DNA of 64,000 nt, from positions 3,334,509 through 3,398,508 of the forward strand of contig NZ_OCVX01000003.1 in assembly GCF_900232995.1 (NCBI RefSeq), read 5' to 3'. The notes under the pieces are model-generated. The model ran no database searches. It was not told the DNA's origin and was given only the letters and a program-made list of their open reading frames with translations. The position numbers and the translations under genes are program-made. Positions 8,513 to 16,028 of this stretch are shown in pieces. Source of the stretch: Mycobacterium simulans (GTDB taxonomy: Bacteria > Actinomycetota > Actinomycetes > Mycobacteriales > Mycobacteriaceae). The stretch's first letter is position 1. The number at the start of each line of letters is the position of its first letter.

Positions 8513-9801
8513 CCGGCCTTTCTCAGCTACTCGGCGCGATCGCGCTGATTGGTCTGGGCGGACTCTTCGCAGCGGTCGACGCGGCCTTCAGCACGGTCTC
8601 ATTGGCCCGGGTGCAAGAACTCGTACGTGACGAGCGTCCCGGCGCGGTGGCGCTGCTCAAGGTGATGGCCGACCGGCCGCGCTACATCAACCTGGTGGTG
8701 CTGCTGCGAATCGTTTGTGAGATCACCGCGACCGCGTTACTGGTGGTCTTTTTCCGCCACAACCTCAGCCTGGACTGGGGCTTGTTCGTCGCCGCGGCGA
8801 TCATGGTGGTGACCAGCTTTGTCGTTATCGGTGTCGGACCACGCACCCTCGGTCGGCAAAACGCGTATTCCATCGCTTTGGCGACGGCCGTTCCGCTGCA
8901 AGTGATCTCGTGGCTGTTGATGCCGATCAGTCGGCTGCTGGTGCTGCTGGGTAATGCGCTTACTCCGGGCCGAGGTTTTCGCAACGGGCCGTTCGCATCT
9001 GAAATCGAACTGCGGGAGGTCGTCGACCTTGCCCAGCAGCGCGGCGTGGTCGCCGCGGATGAGCATCGGATGATCGAGTCGGTCTTCGAACTCGGCGATA
9101 CGCCGGCGCGTGAGGTGATGGTGCCGCGAACTGAGATGGTCTGGATCGAGGGCGACAAGTCAGCCGGTCAAGCGATGAATCTGGCCGTACGCAGTGGACA
9201 TTCGCGCATTCCGGTGATCGGTGAGAACGTCGACGACATCCTCGGCGTGGTGTATCTGAAAGATCTTGTGCAGCAGACGGTCTGCTCAACGGACGGCGGC
9301 CGTGAAACTACCGTTGCGAAGGTGATGCGCCCGGCGGTGTTCGTGCCCGACTCCAAGCCACTGGATGCGTTGCTGCGCGAAATGCAGCACGACCGCAACC
9401 ACATGGCTATGTTGGTCGACGAGTACGGCGCCATCGCCGGCCTGGTGAGTATCGAAGACGTGCTGGAAGAAATTGTCGGCGAGATCGCCGACGAATACGA
9501 CGAGGCCGAGACGGCGCCAGTGGAAGACTTGGGCGACAATCGTTTCCGGGTGTCGGCGCGACTACCGATTGAAGACGTGGGAGAGCTGTACGGCGTGGAA
9601 TTCGACGACGATCTCGATGTAGACACGGTGGGTGGCCTGCTGGCTCTGGAACTGGGCCGGGTCCCGTTGCCGGGCGCCGAGGTGGTCTCTCACGGCCTGC
9701 GGTTGCACGCCGAGGGCGGGCCCGATCATCGGGGCCGGGTGCGGATCGGCACCGTGCTGGTGAGCCCCGTCGGCGGCAACGATGCCGATCACCATGGCTG
9801 A
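8509..9801 (+). CDS. CNNM/CorC-type membrane protein with CBS pair (Rv2366c)
   Basis: This 430-residue protein has an N-terminal DUF21 membrane domain with about four hydrophobic segments in residues 1-150. A CBS pair follows at about residues 195-320 (motifs EVMVPRTEM and GHSRIPVIGENVDDILGV). A CorC/HlyC C-terminal domain ends it (AETAPVEDLGDNRFRVSARL). The family is linked to magnesium and cobalt homeostasis or efflux; older annotations call it hemolysin-like. The GTG start overlaps the ybeY stop by four bases. An alternative earlier start inside ybeY is less likely. Confidence 0.9.
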   Translation: MTGLSQLLGAIALIGLGGLFAAVDAAFSTVSLARVQELVRDERPGAVALLKVMADRPRYINLVVLLRIVCEITATALLVVFFRHNLSLDWGLFVAAAIMVVTSFVVIGVGPRTLGRQNAYSIALATAVPLQVISWLLMPISRLLVLLGNALTPGRGFRNGPFASEIELREVVDLAQQRGVVAADEHRMIESVFELGDTPAREVMVPRTEMVWIEGDKSAGQAMNLAVRSGHSRIPVIGENVDDILGVVYLKDLVQQTVCSTDGGRETTVAKVMRPAVFVPDSKPLDALLREMQHDRNHMAMLVDEYGAIAGLVSIEDVLEEIVGEIADEYDEAETAPVEDLGDNRFRVSARLPIEDVGELYGVEFDDDLDVDTVGGLLALELGRVPLPGAEVVSHGLRLHAEGGPDHRGRVRIGTVLVSPVGGNDADHHG

Positions 9802-10114
9802 GCAGCTGGACGCCGAGGACGCCAAGCTGGTGGTGCTGGCGCGCGCGGCGATGGCACGTGCCGAAGCGGGCAGCGCCGCGGCAGTACGCGATACCGATGG
9901 GCGCACGTATGCGGCTGCGCCGGTGCGATTGTCGACTCTGGAGTTGACCGGCCTGCAAGCCGCGGTGGCCGCGGCCGCATCCAGCGGCGCGACCGGTCTC
10001 GAGGCGGCAGTGCTGGTCGCCGGGTCACGGAATGACCCAGGCATCGCCGCCGTCCGCGAGCTAGCCCCCACCGCCGTGATCATCATCACCGATCGGGTGG
10101 GTAATCCCATATGA
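9782..10114 (+). CDS. cytidine-deaminase-like small protein (Rv2365c)
   Basis: The 110-residue protein matches conserved hypothetical Rv2365c. It resembles the cytidine deaminase fold in the stretch LVVLARAAMARAEAG and in the ordered beta strand VIIITD. The zinc-binding Cys and His-Ala-Glu motifs of true deaminases are missing, so it is probably not an active deaminase. Start could be ATG 9782 or ATG 9794 (MAEQLDAED); both overlap the previous gene, supporting translational coupling. It sits just upstream of era, a position conserved among mycobacteria. Confidence 0.8.
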   Translation: MPITMAEQLDAEDAKLVVLARAAMARAEAGSAAAVRDTDGRTYAAAPVRLSTLELTGLQAAVAAAASSGATGLEAAVLVAGSRNDPGIAAVRELAPTAVIIITDRVGNPI

Positions 10115-10176
10115 CGCCGAGCGTGCACTCACATTCAAAAAACACGCGAAAAGTCGCACTGTGTGCACGCTCGGCG
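10115..10176. repeat. 62-base palindromic element between Rv2365c and era
   Basis: A perfect 14-base inverted repeat (CGCCGAGCGTGCAC at 10115-10128 and its complement at 10163-10176) encloses an A-rich loop containing GCGAAAAG. It starts right after the Rv2365c stop and ends 11 bases before the era start. It resembles the element at 63713-63775 in length, ends and loop, so it is probably a dispersed REP-like sequence. It could fold in the operon mRNA. Confidence 0.8.
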
Positions 10177-10187
10177 AGGAACCGAGG

Positions 10188-11087
10188 ATGACCGAATTCC
10201 GTTCCGGCTTCGTGTGTTTGGTCGGCAGGCCAAACACCGGCAAGTCCACGCTGACCAACGCGCTGGTGGGCACGAAGGTGGCCATCACCTCGATGAAGCC
10301 ACAGACGACCCGGCACACCATTCGAGGCATCGTGCACCGCAATAACTTTCAGATCATTCTCGTCGACACGCCGGGCCTGCACCGGCCACGCACCCTGCTC
10401 GGCAAGCGGCTCAACGACCTCGTGCGTGACACCTACGCCGAGGTCGACATCATCGGCCTGTGCATACCGGCCGACGAGGCGATTGGTCCCGGAGACAAGT
10501 GGATCGTCGATCAGATTCGCTCGATCGCTCCCAAGACAACGCTGATTGCCATCGTCACCAAGATCGACAAGGTGCCGAAGGATCGACTCGCCGCTCAGCT
10601 CGCCGCCGTCAGCGAGCTGGTTACCAACGCGGCCGAGATCGTCCCGGTGTCGGCGGTATCCGGCGAGCAGATCAATGTGCTGATCGACCTGCTGGTGGCG
10701 GCGCTGCCGCCAGGCCCGGCGTACTACCCCGACGGCGAGCTCACCGACGAACCCGAAGAGACGCTGATGGCCGAGCTCATCCGCGAGGCCGCCTTAGAGG
10801 GGGTGCATGACGAGCTCCCGCATTCATTGGCGGTAGTGATCGACGAGGTCAGCCCACGGGAGGGGCGCGACGATCTGATCGACGTGCACGCGGTGTTGTA
10901 CGTGGAACGGGATAGCCAGAAGGGAATCGTCATCGGCAAGGGCGGCGCCCGACTGCGGGAGGTGGGTACCGCCGCGCGCAGCCAGATCGAAAAGCTGCTT
11001 GGCACCAAGATCTACCTCGACTTGCGGGTCAAGGTCGCCAAGAACTGGCAGCGCGACCCCAAACAGCTTGGCCGACTTGGGTTTTAA
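10188..11087 (+). CDS. era: GTPase Era, 30S ribosome assembly
   Basis: Era binds the 3' end of 16S rRNA during small-subunit maturation. The 299-residue product has G1 GRPNTGKST, G3 DTPG, and G4 TKID in the GTPase domain. A C-terminal KH domain follows, with the GKGGARLREVG loop. Length and sequence fit Rv2364c. The ATG at 10188 follows a GAGG Shine-Dalgarno sequence; an upstream GTG lies inside the palindromic element and is unlikely. It ends the phoH-ybeY operon and converges tail to tail with amiA2, overlapping by about four bases. With YbeY it makes a ribosome-maturation group. Confidence 0.96.
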   Translation: MTEFRSGFVCLVGRPNTGKSTLTNALVGTKVAITSMKPQTTRHTIRGIVHRNNFQIILVDTPGLHRPRTLLGKRLNDLVRDTYAEVDIIGLCIPADEAIGPGDKWIVDQIRSIAPKTTLIAIVTKIDKVPKDRLAAQLAAVSELVTNAAEIVPVSAVSGEQINVLIDLLVAALPPGPAYYPDGELTDEPEETLMAELIREAALEGVHDELPHSLAVVIDEVSPREGRDDLIDVHAVLYVERDSQKGIVIGKGGARLREVGTAARSQIEKLLGTKIYLDLRVKVAKNWQRDPKQLGRLGF

Positions 11088-12541
11088 CGCTTGTTCCACC
11101 ACACCGTGGGCTGTTTGGTGGCCCAGCCGCTGACGGCTTCCAACTCCGCGGCCAGTGAGATCAGCATTCCCTCGCTGTTGGCCGGTCCCATTAGTTGCAC
11201 GCCGATCGGCAAGCCGTCGGAGGTGAACCCGGCCGGCACGTTGATGGCTGGCCAGCCCAACACGTTCCACGGCCATGCACCCGGGCACGCGGCGATCATC
11301 GTGCGGTCGGTTGCCATGCCGCTCAGCCTGTCGAACGCGCGGGCCAGCGGAGGTGGCTGCGCGGTAGTCGGAGCCAGCACCACGTCGACGATGTCGAAGA
11401 TGGAGCCCACTCGACGCTGATCGGCGGCCTCGTGACGGCGGGCGCTGCGCAGGACCGCCTGGCCCAGCACGTGGCCCGTGCGGAAATTGGACAGAGTGCG
11501 ACGGTCCCAGACGACCTCGTCGCCGAGTCGCTCCTCCCAGTCACGCAGGCCGGCGGTGGAGCGGGCGAGAAAGTCCCATGACAGCCGTAGGCCGTAGTCC
11601 GGGTTGCCTTTGACGACAGTATGACCGAGCAGCTCAAGTTGCTCGCCCACCGTTTGCGTCGCAGCCAGGATCTCAGGATGCAATTTGGCGCGAAAGAAGG
11701 TGTACGGGAACCGGGTTGACAACGCGATCTTCAGCGGGCCCGGCGCGATGCCGACGTAGTCGGATGCGGTCAGCGGCGGCGGCTTGTGCAGGTCTCCCTC
11801 GACGTTGCCGGAAGCGGCGTCCAGTACCAGCGCCGCATCCTCGACGGTGCGGGCCAACACGCCGTTGACCGTGATGCCGTTGAACGCCTCCGGCAACGGC
11901 CAGGTGGAGATGCGGCCCCGTTGCGGCTTGATGCCCACCAGGTGCGTCCACGCCGCGGGGATGCGGATGCTGCCGGCGCCGTCGGAGCCGATCGCGGCGG
12001 TAACCAGGCCCGCAGCCACCGCGGCCGCGCTACCGCCCGAGGATCCACCCGGCGTGTGCCGGCGTGACCAGGGGTTTCGGGTGTGTCCGAATGCGGGTCC
12101 GCTGGTGAAGGGCCATTGGCCCAGTTCGCAGGTGTTGGTCTTGCCGACGATCACCGCGCCGGCCGCCTTGAGCCGGCGAACGACCTCGGCATCGTGGGTA
12201 GCGGGCCGTACATACCCCTCGGTACCGAACGCGGTGGGCACTCCAGCAACGTCGACGTCGTCTTTGACCGCTATCGGAATGCCCAGCAGCGGCGCGGTGT
12301 CGCCGTCGGCCCGGCGCCGGTCGGCGGCCGCGGCGTCGGCCAGCGCGGACTCGGTGAGCACGATTCGGAACGCGTTCAGGGTGGACTGGCTCATATCGAT
12401 CGCGTGCAAGGATCGTCGTACCAGCTCAGCGGAGGTAACTTTGCCGGTCGCCAGCTGATAGAGCAGGTCGGTCAGCGTGGGCAGGCGCTGGCCGCCGGAT
12501 CCAGGAATGGCCCCAAAATCGGACCCAGAAGCGCCAACCAC
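11084..12541 (-). CDS. amiA2: amidase signature family enzyme AmiA2
   Basis: A 485-residue amidase equivalent to Rv2363. The amidase-signature catalytic triad is visible: lysine in GIPIAVKDDVDVAG, and the cis-serine and nucleophile serine in the Gly/Ser-rich HTPGGSSGGSAAA and SDGAGSIRIPA. The family hydrolyses amides to acid plus ammonia; the natural substrate of AmiA2 is not known. No signal peptide is seen, so it is probably cytoplasmic. The gene is convergent with era and divergent from recO, from which it is separated by three 56-bp repeats. Confidence 0.92.
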   Translation of the reverse strand: MVGASGSDFGAIPGSGGQRLPTLTDLLYQLATGKVTSAELVRRSLHAIDMSQSTLNAFRIVLTESALADAAAADRRRADGDTAPLLGIPIAVKDDVDVAGVPTAFGTEGYVRPATHDAEVVRRLKAAGAVIVGKTNTCELGQWPFTSGPAFGHTRNPWSRRHTPGGSSGGSAAAVAAGLVTAAIGSDGAGSIRIPAAWTHLVGIKPQRGRISTWPLPEAFNGITVNGVLARTVEDAALVLDAASGNVEGDLHKPPPLTASDYVGIAPGPLKIALSTRFPYTFFRAKLHPEILAATQTVGEQLELLGHTVVKGNPDYGLRLSWDFLARSTAGLRDWEERLGDEVVWDRRTLSNFRTGHVLGQAVLRSARRHEAADQRRVGSIFDIVDVVLAPTTAQPPPLARAFDRLSGMATDRTMIAACPGAWPWNVLGWPAINVPAGFTSDGLPIGVQLMGPANSEGMLISLAAELEAVSGWATKQPTVWWNKR

Positions 12542-12595
12542 GGGGTACGAGACTATCGGCGCGGATACCCGCGATGTCGCGGCGGGGGGCCAAAC

Positions 12596-12763
12596 CAGTG
12601 GCGATCGCCAGCGCGGCGGAGCCGGGCGCAGCGGGTCGCCACCGATAAGATCAGTGGCGATCGCCAGCGCGGCGGAGCCGGGCGCAGCGGGGCGCCACCG
12701 ATAAGATCAGTGGCGATCGCCAGCGCGGCGGAGCCGGGCGCAGCGGGTCGCCACCGATAAGAT
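12596..12763. repeat. three tandem 56-bp repeats (VNTR-like) upstream of recO
   Basis: Units start at 12596, 12652 and 12708 with a 56-base period. Each contains GCGATCGCCAGCGCGGCGG and ends in CCACCGATAAGAT. The copies differ at about one base (the second has GGGGCGCC for GGGTCGCC). The array ends directly at the recO start, and each unit carries TAAGAT, similar to a mycobacterial -10 element. The units are a reverse-complement variant of the array at 14898-15062. Confidence 0.93.
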
Positions 12764-12770
12764 CAGTGTG

Positions 12771-13559
12771 ATGCGGCTGTATCGAGACCGGGCTGTTGTG
12801 CTGCGCCAGCACAAGCTCGGCGAAGCCGACCGGATCGTCACCCTGTTGACCCGCGATCACGGGCTGGTTCGTGCGGTGGCCAAGGGTGTGCGCCGCACCC
12901 GCAGCAAATTCGGCGCACGACTGGAGCCGTTCGCGCACATCGACGCGCAACTGCATCCCGGCCGCAACCTCGACATCGTCACCCAGGTCGTCTCGATCGA
13001 CGCGTTCGCCACCGACATCGTCAGCGACTACGGCCGCTACACCTGCGGGTGCGCGATGCTGGAAACCGCCGAACGCCTCGCCGGTGAGGAGCGGGCGCCG
13101 GCTCCGGCTCTGCACCGGCTAACGGTTGGCGCGCTGCGGGCGGTGGCCGACGGGAGCCGGCCTCGTGACCTGCTGCTGGACGCCTATCTGCTCCGTGCCA
13201 TGGGTATTGCGGGCTGGGCGCCGGCGTTGGCTGAGTGCGCCCGCTGCGGCACACCCGGTCCGCATCGGGCATTTCACATCGCTGCCGGGGGCAGTGTCTG
13301 CGTGCACTGTCGCCCGGTCGGTTCGACCACGCCGCCGTTGGGCGTGCTGGATCTGATGTCCGCGCTGCATGACGGTGATTGGGAGGCCGCAGAGCAGGCA
13401 CCGCAATCGCACCGCAGCTACGCCAGCGGATTGGTGGCCGCACACCTGCAATGGCATCTGGAACGGCAGCTCAAAACGTTGCCGCTGGTGGAGCGGTTCT
13501 ATCGGGGTGATCGCACAGTTGTCGAACGACGCGCGGCGCTGATCGGGCAGGATAGGTGA
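12771..13559 (+). CDS. recO: DNA repair protein RecO
   Basis: RecO helps load RecA on single-stranded DNA in the RecFOR pathway. The 262-residue protein has the N-terminal OB fold (MRLYRDRAVVLRQHKLGEAD). It also has the four-cysteine zinc site in the C-terminal half (CARCGTPG and CVHCRP). It fits Rv2362c. Start is ATG 12771 or GTG 12768; the leader is the end of the tandem repeat array. Its stop overlaps the uppS GTG by four bases, giving a recO-uppS-Rv2360c operon. Confidence 0.95.
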   Translation: MRLYRDRAVVLRQHKLGEADRIVTLLTRDHGLVRAVAKGVRRTRSKFGARLEPFAHIDAQLHPGRNLDIVTQVVSIDAFATDIVSDYGRYTCGCAMLETAERLAGEERAPAPALHRLTVGALRAVADGSRPRDLLLDAYLLRAMGIAGWAPALAECARCGTPGPHRAFHIAAGGSVCVHCRPVGSTTPPLGVLDLMSALHDGDWEAAEQAPQSHRSYASGLVAAHLQWHLERQLKTLPLVERFYRGDRTVVERRAALIGQDR

Positions 13560-14455
13560 GTGTGGCGAAGAAGGCCGAGCGAAAGCTGAAGTCCGCTGTC
13601 TTCCCGCAGCTGCCCCCGGCGCCCGACGATTACCCGACCTTTCCCGATAAGTCGACGTGGCCGGTTGTCTTCCCGGCTCTTCCGCCATCGCCCGACGGTG
13701 GCCCGCGCCGGCCGCCGCAGCACATTTCCAAAGCGACTGCGCCACGGATTCCCGCCGACCGGTTGCCTCTTCACGTCGCCATCGTGATGGACGGCAATGG
13801 CCGCTGGGCCACCCAACGCGGATTGCCCCGTACCGAGGGGCACAAGATGGGCGAGGCGGTGGTGATCGATATCGCTTGCGGTGCCGTCGAACTCGGGATC
13901 AAGTGGCTCAGCCTCTACGCCTTTTCCACGGAGAACTGGAAGCGTTCCGCCGAGGAAGTCCGGTTTCTGATGGGCTTCAACCGTGACGTGGTACGACGGC
14001 GCCGCGACATCCTCAACCAGATGGGGGTGCGGATCAGATGGGTCGGTTCACGACCACGCCTGTGGCGCAGCGTCATCAATGAATTGGCGATCGCGGAGCA
14101 GACGACGCGCAACAACGATGTCATCACCATCAACTACTGCGTCAACTACGGTGGCCGAACCGAAATCGCGGAAGCGGCAAGGGAAATCGCCCGTGAGGCG
14201 GCCGCGGGCAGACTGAACCCGGAGCGCATCACCGAGTCGACCGTTTCCCGACACATGCAGCGGCCGGACATCCCTGATGTGGATCTGTTTCTGCGGACCT
14301 CCGGTGAGCACCGGTCGAGCAATTTCATGTTGTGGCAGGCGGCGTACGCCGAATACGTATTCCAGGACAAGCTGTGGCCCGACTATGACCGTCGCGACTT
14401 GTGGGCGGCCTGCGAGGAGTACGCGGCCCGAAATCGACGGTTCGGGAGCGCCTAG
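13556..14455 (+). CDS. uppS: decaprenyl diphosphate synthase (long-chain Z-prenyl transferase, Rv2361c)
   Basis: The enzyme extends omega,E,Z-farnesyl diphosphate to decaprenyl diphosphate, the lipid carrier for arabinogalactan and peptidoglycan synthesis. The 299-residue sequence has the cis-prenyltransferase motif HVAIVMDGNGRWA, LYAFSTENWKR, and DLFLRTSGEHRSSNF. An 80-residue proline-rich N-terminal extension is typical of the mycobacterial enzyme. Start is GTG 13556 or GTG 13562; both follow recO directly. Confidence 0.95.
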   Translation: MSVAKKAERKLKSAVFPQLPPAPDDYPTFPDKSTWPVVFPALPPSPDGGPRRPPQHISKATAPRIPADRLPLHVAIVMDGNGRWATQRGLPRTEGHKMGEAVVIDIACGAVELGIKWLSLYAFSTENWKRSAEEVRFLMGFNRDVVRRRRDILNQMGVRIRWVGSRPRLWRSVINELAIAEQTTRNNDVITINYCVNYGGRTEIAEAAREIAREAAAGRLNPERITESTVSRHMQRPDIPDVDLFLRTSGEHRSSNFMLWQAAYAEYVFQDKLWPDYDRRDLWAACEEYAARNRRFGSA

Positions 14456-14883
14456 TGCCATCTCTGCAGGAGCGGCTGGCATCGATACTCCGGGAGGTCC
14501 TTTCCGTCGAGGAGGAAGCCGACGGTGGGCTGACGGTCCGGCATGACGGCACGTTCGCTTCGTTGCGGGTGGTGACCATCGTCGAAGACCTCGACCTGGT
14601 GTCGATGACCCAGATATTGGTGTGGGACCTGCCGCTGACCAAGAAGATCCGCGATCAGGTGGCCAAGCAGGCGCGGGATACGAACTTCGGCTCCGTGACG
14701 ATGGTCGAAAAGGTTGCGGACAAGGCCGTACAGCGAAACTCCGGCAAGGGTGCGGCTAAGACCGCAGACGTGATGCTGCGATACAACTTTCCCGGCGCTG
14801 GCTTGACCGACGACGCGCTGCGCACCCTGATCCTGCTGGTGCTGGATACCGGAGCTCAGATGCGCCGCGCGCTAACTGTCTAA
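14455..14883 (+). CDS. conserved mycobacterial hypothetical protein (Rv2360c)
   Basis: A 142-residue protein of unknown function whose length matches Rv2360c. The GTG start shares its first base with the uppS TAG stop, so it is translationally coupled. It looks soluble, with alternating hydrophobic strands (VVTIVEDLDLVSMTQILVWD) and no signal peptide or membrane segment. Its constant place after uppS suggests the same operon but does not reveal its function. Confidence 0.85.
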   Translation: MPSLQERLASILREVLSVEEEADGGLTVRHDGTFASLRVVTIVEDLDLVSMTQILVWDLPLTKKIRDQVAKQARDTNFGSVTMVEKVADKAVQRNSGKGAAKTADVMLRYNFPGAGLTDDALRTLILLVLDTGAQMRRALTV

Positions 14884-14897
14884 GCTTGCCGGCTAAG

Positions 14898-15062
14898 CCT
14901 GATGATGGCGACCCGCTGCGCCCGGCTTCGCCGCGCTTGCGATCGCCACCGGCCTGATGATGGCGACCCGCTGCGCCCGGCTTCGCCGCGCTTGCGATCG
15001 CCACCGGCCTGATGATGGCGACCCGCTGCGCCCGGCTTCGCCGCGCTTGCGATCGCCATTAG
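14898..15062. repeat. three tandem 55-bp repeats between Rv2360c and zur
   Basis: Units begin at 14898, 14953 and 15008. Each reads CCTGATGATGGCGACCCGCT and ends in CTTGCGATCGCCA. The array lies between the convergent genes Rv2360c and zur and reaches the zur stop. It belongs to the same family as the array at 12596-12763 but in reverse orientation. Copy number is likely to vary between strains. Confidence 0.93.
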
Positions 15063-15451
15063 GCCCCGCAGTCCGAGCACGTGCCGAAGATCTCTATCGT
15101 GTGGCTGACGTCGGAAAAGCCATGCTTGATGGCCACTTCGGCCGCCCATGCCTCGACTTCGTGGTCGGCCACCTCGATGGTGGAACCGCAGCTGCGGCAC
15201 ACCAGATGGTGGTGATGATGCTCCGAGCACCTGCGATAGACCGATTCACCGGTGTCGGTGCGCAGCGTGTCGACCAGGCCTGCGGCGGCCATCGATTGCA
15301 GAGTTCGATACACGGTGGTCAGGCCGATGTTCTCGCCGCGGCGACGCAGTTCGTCGTGCAATTCCTGGGCCGAGCGGAATTCGTCCAGCGTCTCCAGCAG
15401 TGTCGAGATCGCTGCTCGCTGGCGGGTGGAGCGAATGCTCGAGGAGGTCAC
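15059..15451 (-). CDS. zur: zinc uptake regulator Zur (FurB)
   Basis: A Fur-family repressor of 130 residues equal to Rv2359. It controls zinc uptake and alternative ribosomal protein genes. The N-terminal winged helix is followed by a metal-binding region with HHHHHLVCRSCG and a C-terminal CSDCGA, the two CxxC pairs of the structural zinc site. The start overlaps the smtB stop by four bases, so smtB and zur are cotranscribed, as known in M. tuberculosis. Confidence 0.95.
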   Translation of the reverse strand: MTSSSIRSTRQRAAISTLLETLDEFRSAQELHDELRRRGENIGLTTVYRTLQSMAAAGLVDTLRTDTGESVYRRCSEHHHHHLVCRSCGSTIEVADHEVEAWAAEVAIKHGFSDVSHTIEIFGTCSDCGA

Positions 15452-15846
15452 GGCGGGCCCTCACTCGCGTGAGCGACGGCGTCGACGACGATGTGTGCCA
15501 GGTGGTGGTCGGCAAGTCGGTACAGCACTTCGCGGCCGGACCGCTCCCCGGCGACCACCCCAGCGGCCTTAAGGATCTTCAGATGTTGGCTGACCAGCGG
15601 CTGCGGCACGCCCAACGCGTCGACCAACTCGTGCACGCAGCGCTGGGCTTCCCGCAGCTGCAGCACAATGGCGATCCGTACCGGCGCAGCCAGCGCGCGC
15701 AGCAGCTCGCCAGCTGCGTCGAGAATCTCCCGCGGCGGCGGTGCTGGGAAGTCCAGGGATCTATCGGTGCCGTGCTCGTGAGCGCCAGCCACGTCGCCAC
15801 CCACGTCCTGATGAGCGGCGGTCGGCGTGGCGGGGGACGTCACCAT
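15448..15846 (-). CDS. smtB: ArsR/SmtB-family zinc-sensing repressor
   Basis: A 132-residue ArsR-type repressor equal to Rv2358. The helix-turn-helix is in LGVPQPLVSQHLKILKAAGV, preceded by RCVHELVDAL. A His/Asp-rich C-terminus (LADHHLAHIVVDAVAH) fits the alpha-5 zinc sites. It represses its own operon with zur until zinc binds. An N-terminal tail of about 35 residues has extra histidines. An inverted repeat 63 bases upstream (15909-15928) is a candidate operator. Confidence 0.93.
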   Translation of the reverse strand: MVTSPATPTAAHQDVGGDVAGAHEHGTDRSLDFPAPPPREILDAAGELLRALAAPVRIAIVLQLREAQRCVHELVDALGVPQPLVSQHLKILKAAGVVAGERSGREVLYRLADHHLAHIVVDAVAHASEGPP

Positions 15847-15908
15847 GTCGGAGTCACCACCTCGAAAAGTCCCGGTATTCGGAGGGCTTGCGGCCGACCT
15901 CCACTGTC

Positions 15909-15928
15909 ACATGCATGATGACGCATGT
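15909..15928. promoter_or_regulatory. candidate SmtB operator
   Basis: A perfect inverted repeat ACATGC-N8-GCATGT lies in the divergent region between smtB-zur and glyS. Position and symmetry fit an ArsR-type operator for autoregulation of the smtB promoter. The assignment is inferred from position only. Confidence 0.45.
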
Positions 15929-16028
15929 CAAAGACGGAAATAGGTCCGAACGGCCGATCGCTACCATGACTGATGTTTCGCAACGGTGTGAGTCACCGCT
16001 GCACGTGCTTGCCGATCCCCGGAAGGGA

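Noticed and set aside
12596..15062. Tandem repeats considered as CRISPR arrays
   Set aside because: Units are contiguous, with no unique spacers, and no cas genes are nearby.
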